DNA of 64,000 bases, from positions 1 through 64,000 of the forward strand of contig NZ_JACCPY010000001.1 of assembly GCF_013426975.1 (NCBI RefSeq), given 5' to 3'. The notes under the pieces were generated by a model. The model did not search any database, had not been told where the DNA came from, and saw nothing but the letters and a program-made list of their open reading frames with translations. Below, in pieces: positions 9,820-16,948 of the stretch. Source of the DNA: Sphaerotilus sulfidivorans. Its GTDB lineage: Bacteria > Pseudomonadota > Gammaproteobacteria > Burkholderiales > Burkholderiaceae_C. Every line of letters starts with the position of its first letter. Positions within the stretch are counted from its first letter, which is position 1. The position numbers and the translations under genes are program-made.

Positions 9820-9945
9820 CTACAGGCGCAGCCGCGTGCGCAGCGCCTGCCAGGGCGGCGGCGGCTCGCTGCGCAGCGGATAGGGGCCCCAGACCGGCCC
9901 CGGCCGGACCCGGGGCGGGCCACCGTCAGCGGGCGATGCACGCAT
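9820..9945 (-). other. In-frame 5' segment of the SecA-like gene ended by an amber codon
   Basis: An ATG at 9945 lies 7 nt after the stop of the M50 gene, matching the 4-18 nt spacing used elsewhere in this operon. It opens 41 codons (start MRASPADGG, later WGPYPLRSEPPPPWQALRTR) that end in TAG (9822-9820). The frame then continues without further stops into the SecA-like gene. The residues around the TAG (RLRL-stop-RARPLFLRRLQ) look like the basic helical N-terminus of SecA proteins. A single C-to-T change (CAG to TAG) would explain it. It may be a real nonsense mutation, a sequencing error, or a tiny separate ORF. Confidence 0.6.
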
Positions 9946-9952
9946 CGCGCGC

Positions 9953-12124
9953 TCAGCCGCCCGCGGGCACGTCGACCGCCTCGCCGAAGCGGCCCAGCAC
10001 CAGGCGCTGCAACGCCTCCAGCAGCCGGCCGCCCAGCGGGCGCGGACCGTGGTCGAAGCGCACCTTCAGCCGGCCGCCCAGCCGGTCGGCCGCCAGCGCC
10101 GGCACCTCCACATCGATCACCGCCACCGGCGCGAGGGTGCGCAGCCCCTCCGCATCGGCCGGATCGACCTCGATGGCGCCGCCGCCGCTGCTGCCCAGCG
10201 CGCGCACCGGCAGCCGCAGCGCGGTCTGCGGCAGCACCCCGTCCCAGCGACCGGCCTGCGGCCGCGCGGGCGCCTCCAGCGCCAGCACCTCGACCACCTG
10301 CACGCCGCGCATCAGGTCGGCCACCCGCTCCCCCGGCACCGCGACCCGGGCGATCAGCCGGTCGCCGGCCAGCACATGGCCCAGCACCTCGCCACGGCTG
10401 ACGATGCGCCCGGCCACCAGCCGCTCCGGCGCGATCCAGCGCAGCTGCCCGGCACGCCGGCTGGCACTGTCGAGCTGCGCCAGCCGCCGGGACAGCTCGT
10501 CTTCCTGCTGCTGCAGCGCCTGCGCACGGGCCTCGGCGCGCGCGGCGCCGGCCGGATGGCGGATCTGCTGCTGCAGCGCCTCGATCTCGAGCGCGATGCG
10601 CTGCGCGTGCACCTCGGCCCGCTCGACCTGCAGAGCCGGGCTGTGCAGGCGCAGCAGCGGCGCGCCGGACTCGACCCGCTGCCGGTCGGCCGCCTGCACC
10701 GCGACGATCTCGCCGTCGGCGGGCGCACGCACCAGCGCCTCTTCCGGCATCCAGGCCACCGCCTCGGCCACGGTGGCATGCGGCAGCGGCAGCCACAGCA
10801 GCACCGCCAGCAGCGTCGCACCCGGCAGCAGCAGCTGCAGCGCCACCCGCAGCCGACGCCCGCCCAGCTCGGGCGCGCCGGCCAGCCAGCGCATCAGCTG
10901 CAGCAGCGGCCGCAGCAGCAGCGTCCAGCCCGACAGCGCCGCCACCAGCAGCGCCAGCAGGGCCGACACATGCGCCAGCCACAGCACCACCGACACCGCC
11001 ACGCCCACGCCGAACAGCCAGGCCAGCGGCGCATGCAGCGCCAGCGCCAGGCGCTGCGCGCGGCCCGGCCGCGCCCGCTGCGGACGCGGCTGGCGCAGCA
11101 GCGCGCTGCGCAGCGCCTCCAGCCAGGCCGAACGGCTGCGCGAGGCCAGATTGGGCAGGTCGAGCAGGTCGGCCAGCACGTGGTAGCCGTCCATGCGCAC
11201 CAGCGGATTGGCATTGGCCAGCAAGGTCGATCCGGCCCCGACCAGCGCCAGGGTCAGCGCCAGATCGCGCACCGGCCCGGGCTGGAGCACCGACCAGGCC
11301 AGCACGCCGAGCGCCGCCAGCACCAGCTCGATCGCGATGCCGGCCAGCGCGACCGCCGCGCGCTCGCGCCGTCGCGCCAGACCGCTGGCCGCCGAGGCAT
11401 CCACATACGGCGCCGGCAGCAGATAGATCACCGCGATGCCGACATGGCGCACCTCGGCACCGAAATGCCGCACCGCCAGCGCATGGCCCAGCTCGTGCAG
11501 CGCCTTCATCAGCGGATAGACCGCCCAGACGCTGGCCAGGAAGACCGGGCTGGCCAGGCGCTGGCGCACATCGGCCAGCAGCGCCGGCCCCTCCAGCAAG
11601 GCCTGGGCGGCGCCCAGCAGCACCAGCAGCAGCGCCGCCAGCAGCAGCAGCGGATGCGCCAGCAGCCGGCCGAGCGGATCCAGCCGCACCAGCCAGCGCC
11701 CCGGATCGCCCAGCGGCAGCCGCCAGGACAGCGGATTGATGCGGGCCTGGCGGTGGCGCCGCTCCTCGCGTTCCTGTCCGCGCAGCAGACCGGCCAGATC
11801 GGGCAGGCGATCGCACTGCAGCAGGCCCGCGGCATCGAGCCTCGACAGCCATTCGACGATCTCGTGCTGGGTCGGCGGCTGGCGGCCGTTCTCGCCCAGC
11901 CACTGCCACAGCTCGCCGATGCTGCGCCGGCCGTCGAAGCGGCCGACAAAGGCCCAGGCCGCCTCGTCGAGCAGATGGTGGCGGCCGGTGAGCGTGTCGG
12001 CCAGCAGATGGCGCGCCGCCTCGCCCTCGCCGCGGTGGCGCACCCGCACCGTCGGCCGCAGCCGCGGCACCAGGTCGGCGACCCGGTGCCACAGCGGGCT
12101 GTCGATCATCGCTGGAGGCTGCAT
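9953..12124 (-). CDS. PqqD-like domain + M50 (site-2) metalloprotease + HlyD adaptor fusion
   Basis: 723 residues. Residues about 20-105 form a PqqD-like winged-helix module (TLTGRHHLLDEAAW, RSIGELWQWL, LDAAGLLQCD). A membrane region from about 155 to 455 carries the M50 zinc motif HELGH (210-214) and the third-ligand motif NPLVRMDGYH (306-315, Asp-312). The part after about 460 is a periplasmic HlyD-like lipoyl domain with a coiled-coil hairpin (ALVRAPADGEIVAV, QALQQQEDELSRRL). It resembles proteins annotated as peptide zinc metalloproteases in peptide-export loci. The ATG at 12124 is 14 nt after the upstream stop; ATG 12109 is an alternative. All catalytic residues are present, so it should be active. 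Substrate is unknown; the giant neighbour is the obvious candidate (inference). Confidence 0.88.
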   Translation of the reverse strand: MQPPAMIDSPLWHRVADLVPRLRPTVRVRHRGEGEAARHLLADTLTGRHHLLDEAAWAFVGRFDGRRSIGELWQWLGENGRQPPTQHEIVEWLSRLDAAGLLQCDRLPDLAGLLRGQEREERRHRQARINPLSWRLPLGDPGRWLVRLDPLGRLLAHPLLLLAALLLVLLGAAQALLEGPALLADVRQRLASPVFLASVWAVYPLMKALHELGHALAVRHFGAEVRHVGIAVIYLLPAPYVDASAASGLARRRERAAVALAGIAIELVLAALGVLAWSVLQPGPVRDLALTLALVGAGSTLLANANPLVRMDGYHVLADLLDLPNLASRSRSAWLEALRSALLRQPRPQRARPGRAQRLALALHAPLAWLFGVGVAVSVVLWLAHVSALLALLVAALSGWTLLLRPLLQLMRWLAGAPELGGRRLRVALQLLLPGATLLAVLLWLPLPHATVAEAVAWMPEEALVRAPADGEIVAVQAADRQRVESGAPLLRLHSPALQVERAEVHAQRIALEIEALQQQIRHPAGAARAEARAQALQQQEDELSRRLAQLDSASRRAGQLRWIAPERLVAGRIVSRGEVLGHVLAGDRLIARVAVPGERVADLMRGVQVVEVLALEAPARPQAGRWDGVLPQTALRLPVRALGSSGGGAIEVDPADAEGLRTLAPVAVIDVEVPALAADRLGGRLKVRFDHGPRPLGGRLLEALQRLVLGRFGEAVDVPAGG

Positions 12125-12138
12125 CGCCGTGTGCCGCC

Positions 12139-13563
12139 TCAGCCCAGCAGCGTCCACCAGCCGATGCGCAGGCTGTCGGGCAGACGGCCCAGCAGCGCCT
12201 GCAGCAGCAGCTGCCGCCCGGCCCCGATCCGGGCCACGCCCTCGAAGCCGGGACGCAGGCCCGGTGCCGCACCGCTCAGCGCCGCCTCGACCTCGAAGCC
12301 GTTGCGCCCCTCGCGGGTCACCGCCACCGGCGTGACCCGGGTCACCGTCAGCGCCAGCGCCTGGCCAGGCCGGGCCGCCACCCGCAGCATGCCGGACGAG
12401 CCGACCCGCACCCGGGCGACATCGCGCTCGTCGACCCACAGCACCAGCCGGAAGCCTTCGGCCGGCGCCACCGTCATCAGCACCTCGCCGCGACGCACCG
12501 GCGCGCCCACCGAGCGGCTCAGGTCGCCATCGACCACCAGACCGTCCATCGGCGCCAGCACCCGGCTGCGCTCCTGATCCTCGCGGGCCTGCTCCAGGCG
12601 GGCCCGCGCCTCGTCGACCCGGGCCATCTGCACCACCAGCTGGGCCTGGTCATGGCGGGCCAGCGCCTCGCTGACCGCGGTCTCGGCCTGGCTCAGGCTG
12701 GCCTCGGCGGCGCGCTGGGCCTGCCGGACCGCCTCGCCGTCGAGGTCGAGCAGCGGCTGGCCCTCGGCGATGCGCACGCCCGGGCGCGCATGGACCACCG
12801 CGATGAAGCCATCGCGCGGCGCCACCAGCTGGCGCTCGTGCAGCCCGCGCACCTGCGCCGGCGCGACCACCTCGCGCTCGACCGGCAGCAGCGCCAGCGC
12901 GCTCAGCAGCGCCAGCGCGCCGATGGCCAGATGCGGACGCAGCGGACGCAGCCAGGCCGGGCCGTCCGGCAGCGCATCCAGCGCCAGCCGCCGTCGCCCG
13001 GCCAGATGCAGCCGCAGCATCGGCGCCAGGAACTGCGCCGCCTGCTCCAGCCGAAGAATCTCCTCGGTGCGGAAGGGAGCGCCCAGGTCGCGCTGCAGCG
13101 TCAGCGCGCCGATCACCCGCCCGTCGAGCGCCAGCGGCACGCTGCAGACCGCGCAGGCCCCCAGCACCCGGCCGAGCTGCACATGCGCCAGCCCCGGATG
13201 CAGCGGCAGCGCCCGGCGCGAGGGATGGGTCAGCGTGCAGGCGCTGGCCGCAGCCTCCATCATCGCCGCGTGAAGATCGCGCACCAGCTCGCCGGCATCG
13301 GCTGGACGCACCAGGTCGGACACCGCCAGCACCTCGATTTCCGAGCGGCTGCGTCGACGCAGGCCCAGCGCGACACGGTCGCAGCGCAGGCTGGCGGCCA
13401 GATGCAGCACCAGCGCCCGCAGCGGGTCGGTGCCGCGCGGCGCCTGCAGAAAGGCCGCCAGCGTCTCCATCAGCCAGCCGGCGGCGGGCATGGGCAGAGG
13501 CAGCCCGTCCTGACCGTTCAGGTCTTTCGGGCCGTTCGGACGGAGAGGATGGGGAGCATTCAC
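12139..13563 (-). CDS. GAF domain - transmembrane - HlyD adaptor protein
   Basis: 474 residues from a GTG start. A cytoplasmic GAF-like sensor occupies about residues 45-185 (ASLRCDRVALGLRRR, SVPLALDGRVIGALTLQRD). One transmembrane helix (210-227, HLAIGALALLSALALLPV) leads into a periplasmic HlyD domain (lipoyl half VVAPAQVRGLHERQLVAPRDG, helical hairpin about 280-340, second half VLAPMDGLVVDGDL, beta-barrel). It is the first gene of the five-gene minus-strand operon. The fusion suggests that an intracellular signal gates assembly of the export channel (inference). No clear Shine-Dalgarno precedes the GTG, and no better start is visible. Confidence 0.87.
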   Translation of the reverse strand: MNAPHPLRPNGPKDLNGQDGLPLPMPAAGWLMETLAAFLQAPRGTDPLRALVLHLAASLRCDRVALGLRRRSRSEIEVLAVSDLVRPADAGELVRDLHAAMMEAAASACTLTHPSRRALPLHPGLAHVQLGRVLGACAVCSVPLALDGRVIGALTLQRDLGAPFRTEEILRLEQAAQFLAPMLRLHLAGRRRLALDALPDGPAWLRPLRPHLAIGALALLSALALLPVEREVVAPAQVRGLHERQLVAPRDGFIAVVHARPGVRIAEGQPLLDLDGEAVRQAQRAAEASLSQAETAVSEALARHDQAQLVVQMARVDEARARLEQAREDQERSRVLAPMDGLVVDGDLSRSVGAPVRRGEVLMTVAPAEGFRLVLWVDERDVARVRVGSSGMLRVAARPGQALALTVTRVTPVAVTREGRNGFEVEAALSGAAPGLRPGFEGVARIGAGRQLLLQALLGRLPDSLRIGWWTLLG

Positions 13564-13592
13564 CGTCCGGTATTGAAGCGCTCCGGCGGCGC

Positions 13593-13604
13593 CGCGGTAC
13601 CGCG
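13593..13604. promoter_or_regulatory. 12-bp perfect palindrome upstream of the export operon
   Basis: CGCGGTACCGCG is a perfect palindrome about 30 bp upstream of the GTG of the GAF-HlyD gene. It could be an operator. In DNA this GC-rich a 12-bp palindrome can also occur by chance. Confidence 0.3.
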
Positions 13605-13609
13605 ATGAA

Positions 13610-13625
13610 AGCGGAAAAATCCGCT
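13610..13625 (-). terminator. Short hairpin at the end of the HAD gene
   Basis: AGCGGA-TTTT-TCCGCT on the minus strand begins at the stop codon of the HAD gene and is followed by TTCATC. It could separate HAD transcription from the export operon. The stem is short and the T-tract weak. Confidence 0.4.
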
Positions 13626-14389
13626 CAGACGCCCAGCAGATCGGCCAGCCGCGCCAGATCGGGCACGGTCAGATGGTGCAGATGGTCGAGCGCATCCTGC
13701 GGCTGGCCGCTGGCCGGCCCGGGCCGGTGCGCGGCATCGCTGCGACGCACCCAGGCGCTGTGCAGCCCGGCCTGGCGGGCGCCCACCACATCCAGCGCCC
13801 AGTCGTCGCCGACATGCAGCACCTCGGCCGGCGACACCGCCAGCGCCGCGCAGGCCGCGGCGAAGATGCGCGCATCGGGCTTGGCCACGCCGCAGTCACG
13901 CGCGCTGATCACGCCGCGCAGGTGCGGCGTCAGCCCGGTGGCCTCCAGCCCGGCATTGCCGTTGGTCAGGCCGAAGAGCACGAAGCGCCGGCCCAGACGC
14001 GCCAGCGCCTCGGCCACATCCTCGTACCAGGTCACCTGCTGGCGCGCGGCGAAGAAGACCTCGAAGGCCGGATCGGCCAGCCCCGTGTCGTCGCCCGAGG
14101 CCGCGAGCGCCTCGCGCAGCGTGATGCGGCGCAGCTCGGTCAGGTCATGCGCCAGATCGGGCCGGCGCCGCGCCACCTCCTGGCGCAGTGCCACCATGCG
14201 CTCGACGCCGAAGGCCGCGGCGGTGGCCGGCGCCTGCGCGCGCAGCCAGTCGTGCAGCATCTGTTCGGCACGCACCAGCGTCGGCCCGACCGGCCAGAGC
14301 GTGTCGTCGAGATCGAGCGTGAGCACCCGGATCGGGCCGGCAGCGCCCGGCGGCAGGGAGGAGAAGGCTGGACAGTCGATCGACATCAT
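13625..14389 (-). CDS. HAD-superfamily hydrolase (subfamily IA)
   Basis: 254 residues from ATG 14389; GTG 14407 and ATG 14386 are also possible, and none has a clear Shine-Dalgarno. HAD motif I is LDLDDTLWP near residue 25 (nucleophile Asp and +2 Asp). Motif II is LFGLTNGN, motif III the Lys in GVAKPDARIF, and motif IV HVGDDWALDVVGA. A helical cap lies between motifs I and II. All catalytic residues are present, so it should be a phosphatase or related hydrolase. The substrate cannot be told. It is divergent from hemH (59 bp between starts). Confidence 0.85.
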   Translation of the reverse strand: MMSIDCPAFSSLPPGAAGPIRVLTLDLDDTLWPVGPTLVRAEQMLHDWLRAQAPATAAAFGVERMVALRQEVARRRPDLAHDLTELRRITLREALAASGDDTGLADPAFEVFFAARQQVTWYEDVAEALARLGRRFVLFGLTNGNAGLEATGLTPHLRGVISARDCGVAKPDARIFAAACAALAVSPAEVLHVGDDWALDVVGARQAGLHSAWVRRSDAAHRPGPASGQPQDALDHLHHLTVPDLARLADLLGV

Positions 14390-14448
14390 GAACAGGGAAG
14401 ACGGCACGGCCCCGCAGTGTCGCCGAGTGGGCGAGAATCCGCCCCGCC

Positions 14449-15546
14449 ATGCGATATGCCCCCGAACCCGAACACCGTCACGGCCGTGCCACCCGCACCG
14501 GCGTGCTGCTCGTCAACCTCGGCACGCCGGATGCGCCGACCGCGCCGGCGGTGCGCCGCTACCTGGCGCAGTTCCTGTCCGACCCTCGGGTGGTCGAGAT
14601 CCCGGCGGCGCTCTGGAAGCCGATCCTGCACGGCATCATCCTGCGGGTCAGGCCGGCGAAGTCGGCCGCCAAGTACGCCAGCATCTGGACGCCCGAAGGC
14701 TCGCCGCTGGCGGTCTGGACCCGTCGCCAGGCCGAGGAACTGCAGCGCCTGGCCGATGCCGCCGGCGAGGTGCTGACGGTGCGCCATGCGATGCGCTACG
14801 GCCAGCCCTCGATCGCCACCGGGCTCGACGCGCTGAAGGCCGAGGGCTGCGAGCGCATCCTGGTCGTGCCGATGTATCCGCAGTACTCCGGCACCACCAC
14901 CGCCAGCGTGATGGACGACGTGCACCGCTGGCAGCTGGTGCAGCGCACGCTGCCCGAGATCCGCTGGGTGCGCCAGCACCATGACGAACCGGCCTACATC
15001 GACGCGCTGGCCGCGCGGGTGCGCGACCACTGGGCGCGCGAGGGCCGCGGCGACCACCTGCTGCTGAGCTTCCACGGAGTCCCGGAGCGCACGCTGCACC
15101 TGGGCGACCCCTACCACTGCCATTGCTACAAGACCCGGCGCCTGCTGGCCGAGCGCCTGGGCCTGACGGCAGACCAGATCTCGCTGAGCTTCCAGAGCCG
15201 TTTCGGCAAGGCCAAGTGGCTCGAGCCCTACACCGAGCCGACGCTGCAGGCGCTGGCGAAGAAGGGCGTCAGGCACCTGCAGGTCTTCTGCCCCGGCTTC
15301 GCCGCCGACTGCCTGGAGACGCTCGAGGAGATCGCCATCGAGGGCTCGCATGTGTTCCTGCAGGCCGGCGGCCAGCGCTTCGAGCACATTCCCTGCCTGA
15401 ACGACCATCCGGCATGGATCGCCGCGCTGCACGCGATCGTGCGGCGCCACAGCGCCGGCTGGCCGCTACAGCCCGCGGAGCTGCCGCGCGCGGCCGAACG
15501 CGAGGCGCAGCGGCTGCAGGCACTGGCGCTGGGCGCAAAGCAGTAG
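14449..15546 (+). CDS. hemH: Ferrochelatase
   Basis: 365 residues, normal length for bacterial ferrochelatase, the last step of protoheme synthesis (insertion of Fe2+ into protoporphyrin IX). Signature parts are LLVNLGTPDAPT near the N-terminus, MYPQYSGTTTASV in the middle, the catalytic-His region LLLSFHGVPERTL, SFQSRFGKAKWLEPYT and the C-terminal CPGFAADCLETLEEI. A -10-like GAGAAT box lies 10 nt before the ATG. The gene stands alone on this strand and is followed by a GC hairpin. Confidence 0.97.
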   Translation: MRYAPEPEHRHGRATRTGVLLVNLGTPDAPTAPAVRRYLAQFLSDPRVVEIPAALWKPILHGIILRVRPAKSAAKYASIWTPEGSPLAVWTRRQAEELQRLADAAGEVLTVRHAMRYGQPSIATGLDALKAEGCERILVVPMYPQYSGTTTASVMDDVHRWQLVQRTLPEIRWVRQHHDEPAYIDALAARVRDHWAREGRGDHLLLSFHGVPERTLHLGDPYHCHCYKTRRLLAERLGLTADQISLSFQSRFGKAKWLEPYTEPTLQALAKKGVRHLQVFCPGFAADCLETLEEIAIEGSHVFLQAGGQRFEHIPCLNDHPAWIAALHAIVRRHSAGWPLQPAELPRAAEREAQRLQALALGAKQ

Positions 15547-15560
15547 GCGACGGCAGAGCC

Positions 15561-15578
15561 GCCCCGCGATCACGGGGC
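15561..15578 (+). terminator. GC hairpin after hemH
   Basis: GCCCCG-CGATCA-CGGGGC starts 14 nt after the hemH stop. There is no U-tract, so termination is uncertain. Confidence 0.35.
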
Positions 15579-15606
15579 GTTCAGCCCTGCGGAAGAAACC
15601 TCTTCT

Positions 15607-15620
15607 TACAATCGCGGCCC
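15607..15620 (+). promoter_or_regulatory. -10 box TACAAT with almost no 5' leader (lipoprotein gene)
   Basis: TACAAT at 15607-15612 is followed by only 8 nt before the ATG. With normal spacing, transcription would begin at or next to the start codon, giving a leaderless mRNA. The -35 match is weak. Confidence 0.55.
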
Positions 15621-16034
15621 ATGCGCCGCCCCACCCTGCTGCCCTCGCTCGACTCGGCCCACTCGGCCCGCCGGATCGCCCCGATCTGTCTGACGCTGCT
15701 GCTGACGCTGCCGCTGACCGCCTGCCTGGAGCGGGAGGGCGAGCTGGCCCTGGCACCGGCCCCGATGCCGACATCGACCTCGACGCCGTCGAACACCGCG
15801 CCGGGGCCGGACGCCGCGCGGCCGACCGGCTCCTTCGCGCGCATCATCACCCTGGACGGCCTGCCGCCCCAGGCGCTGCGGCCGCCGGCCGGCGAGACCG
15901 ATGCCGCCTCGACCGGCACCGAGCACCGCCCGCTGGCGGCTGCGGCCGGCGGCGGATGCAGCTGCGGCCTGCGCCACGCCCAGGCCGGCAGCGTCGGCCG
16001 CTGGCATCTGATCAGCGAAGAACAGCTGCCCTGA
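15621..16034 (+). CDS. Small predicted lipoprotein, function unknown
   Basis: 137 residues. A basic N-terminus is followed by a hydrophobic stretch and a lipobox (LTLPLTACLE), so lipid attachment to Cys-37 or nearby is expected. Next comes a Pro/Ser/Thr-rich linker (APAPMPTSTSTPSNTAPG), and the C-terminal part contains a Gly run and a CSCG motif. I do not recognise the family. A near-consensus -10 box supports the ATG at 15621. It stands between hemH and a convergent PIN-like gene. Confidence 0.75.
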   Translation: MRRPTLLPSLDSAHSARRIAPICLTLLLTLPLTACLEREGELALAPAPMPTSTSTPSNTAPGPDAARPTGSFARIITLDGLPPQALRPPAGETDAASTGTEHRPLAAAAGGGCSCGLRHAQAGSVGRWHLISEEQLP

Positions 16035-16063
16035 CCGTTGCTCAGGCGGCGCAGAGGCGCGGC

Positions 16064-16837
16064 TCAGGCCGCCGGGCCCTGCTCCGACGTCTCGCCAGAG
16101 GATGAAGCCGAGGGCGCCGCTGCCGGCGGCGCCAGCAGCCAGGCCGGCAGCACCGGCACCGGCGGGCGCTGCGGCGGCGCGGCCTGCGGCTCGGCGGCTG
16201 TCTCGGTCTCGCCGCCGGCACGGCCTTCATCGAAGATCGAATCCAGCGCCTGCGCGATGTCGCGGAAGACCGACAGGTCCATGCCGGGCGCGCGCATCAG
16301 CGCGGGAGGCGCCGCCACCGGTGCTGGCGCGGCGGCCGGCGCCGGCTCGTCCTCCAGCGGCAGGGCCAGCTGGCGCAGCGCGCAGCCGGCGACCAGCTCG
16401 CGCACCGACTGCACCGCCACGCCGGCCTGCTGCGCCAGCGCCCGCACATCGGCCGGCATGCTCAGCAGCGCCGCGCCGCGCAGCCGCGCCAGCACCACCA
16501 GCTGACGCCGCTCCAGGCTGGCCGCCTTCAGGGCCACCGCCAGCGCGGCGCCCTCGCCGGCCAGCCGGGCCTGCTCGCGCGCGGCCCGCTCGTCGAAGGG
16601 CAGCACCTCGACCACCCGGTGCGCATGCAGCGTGCGCCAGGCGCCCTCGCCGGCCCGGCCGGTGTCGGTCAGCACCTCGGCCAGCACGGTGGCCGGCACC
16701 AGCAGCGTGCCGCGCTGCTGGTCGATCTGGTCCAGCCAGGCAGAACGGCTCGCCACCGGACGGTGCTCGGCATCGTCATGCTGGCCCAGCAGCCAGGTCA
16801 GGGCATCGGCGTCGGTGAGATAGCGCATCGGGATCAT
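16064..16837 (-). CDS. PIN-domain-like protein with Pro/Ala-rich C-terminal tail
   Basis: 257 residues from ATG 16837 (ATG 16828 possible). The start MRYLTDADALTWLLGQ resembles the first strand and acidic residue of PIN nucleases (YLLDTNVLIWLL). Further acidic positions are in PATVLAEVLTDT and VLPFDERAAREQARLAG, followed by LLSMPADVRALAQQAGV. The last about 90 residues are low-complexity Pro/Ala-rich. PIN domains are usually Mg-dependent ribonucleases, often toxins, but there is no small antitoxin gene beside it. It lies downstream of the tct operon beyond a strong hairpin. Active-site assignment is tentative. Confidence 0.6.
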   Translation of the reverse strand: MIPMRYLTDADALTWLLGQHDDAEHRPVASRSAWLDQIDQQRGTLLVPATVLAEVLTDTGRAGEGAWRTLHAHRVVEVLPFDERAAREQARLAGEGAALAVALKAASLERRQLVVLARLRGAALLSMPADVRALAQQAGVAVQSVRELVAGCALRQLALPLEDEPAPAAAPAPVAAPPALMRAPGMDLSVFRDIAQALDSIFDEGRAGGETETAAEPQAAPPQRPPVPVLPAWLLAPPAAAPSASSSGETSEQGPAA

Positions 16838-16860
16838 CGGTCGGAGCGGGCATGAATGCA

Positions 16861-16895
16861 GCAGGCCCGCACGGCGTGATGTCGTGCGGGCCTGC
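16861..16895 (-). terminator. Strong hairpin downstream of tctA
   Basis: A perfect 13-bp stem (GCAGGCCCGCACG / CGTGCGGGCCTGC) with a 9-nt loop lies 54 nt after the tctA stop, and a smaller hairpin (GGCGT/ACGCC, 16899-16915) sits beside it. It has no U-tract in either direction. It probably terminates or stabilises the tctCBA transcript. Confidence 0.55.
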
Positions 16896-16948
16896 AGGGG
16901 CGTCATGGTAACGCCGCGGGAGAATCCACCGAAGCGGCGGCGCGGGAA

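Noticed and set aside
7107-13563. Type I secretion or RND efflux locus
   Set aside because: There are HlyD-type adaptors but no ABC ATPase, RND pump or TolC in the cluster, and a SecA-like motor takes the ATPase place.
16064-16837. Toxin-antitoxin module
   Set aside because: No small partner gene is adjacent, and the PIN-like protein is much longer than a typical toxin.
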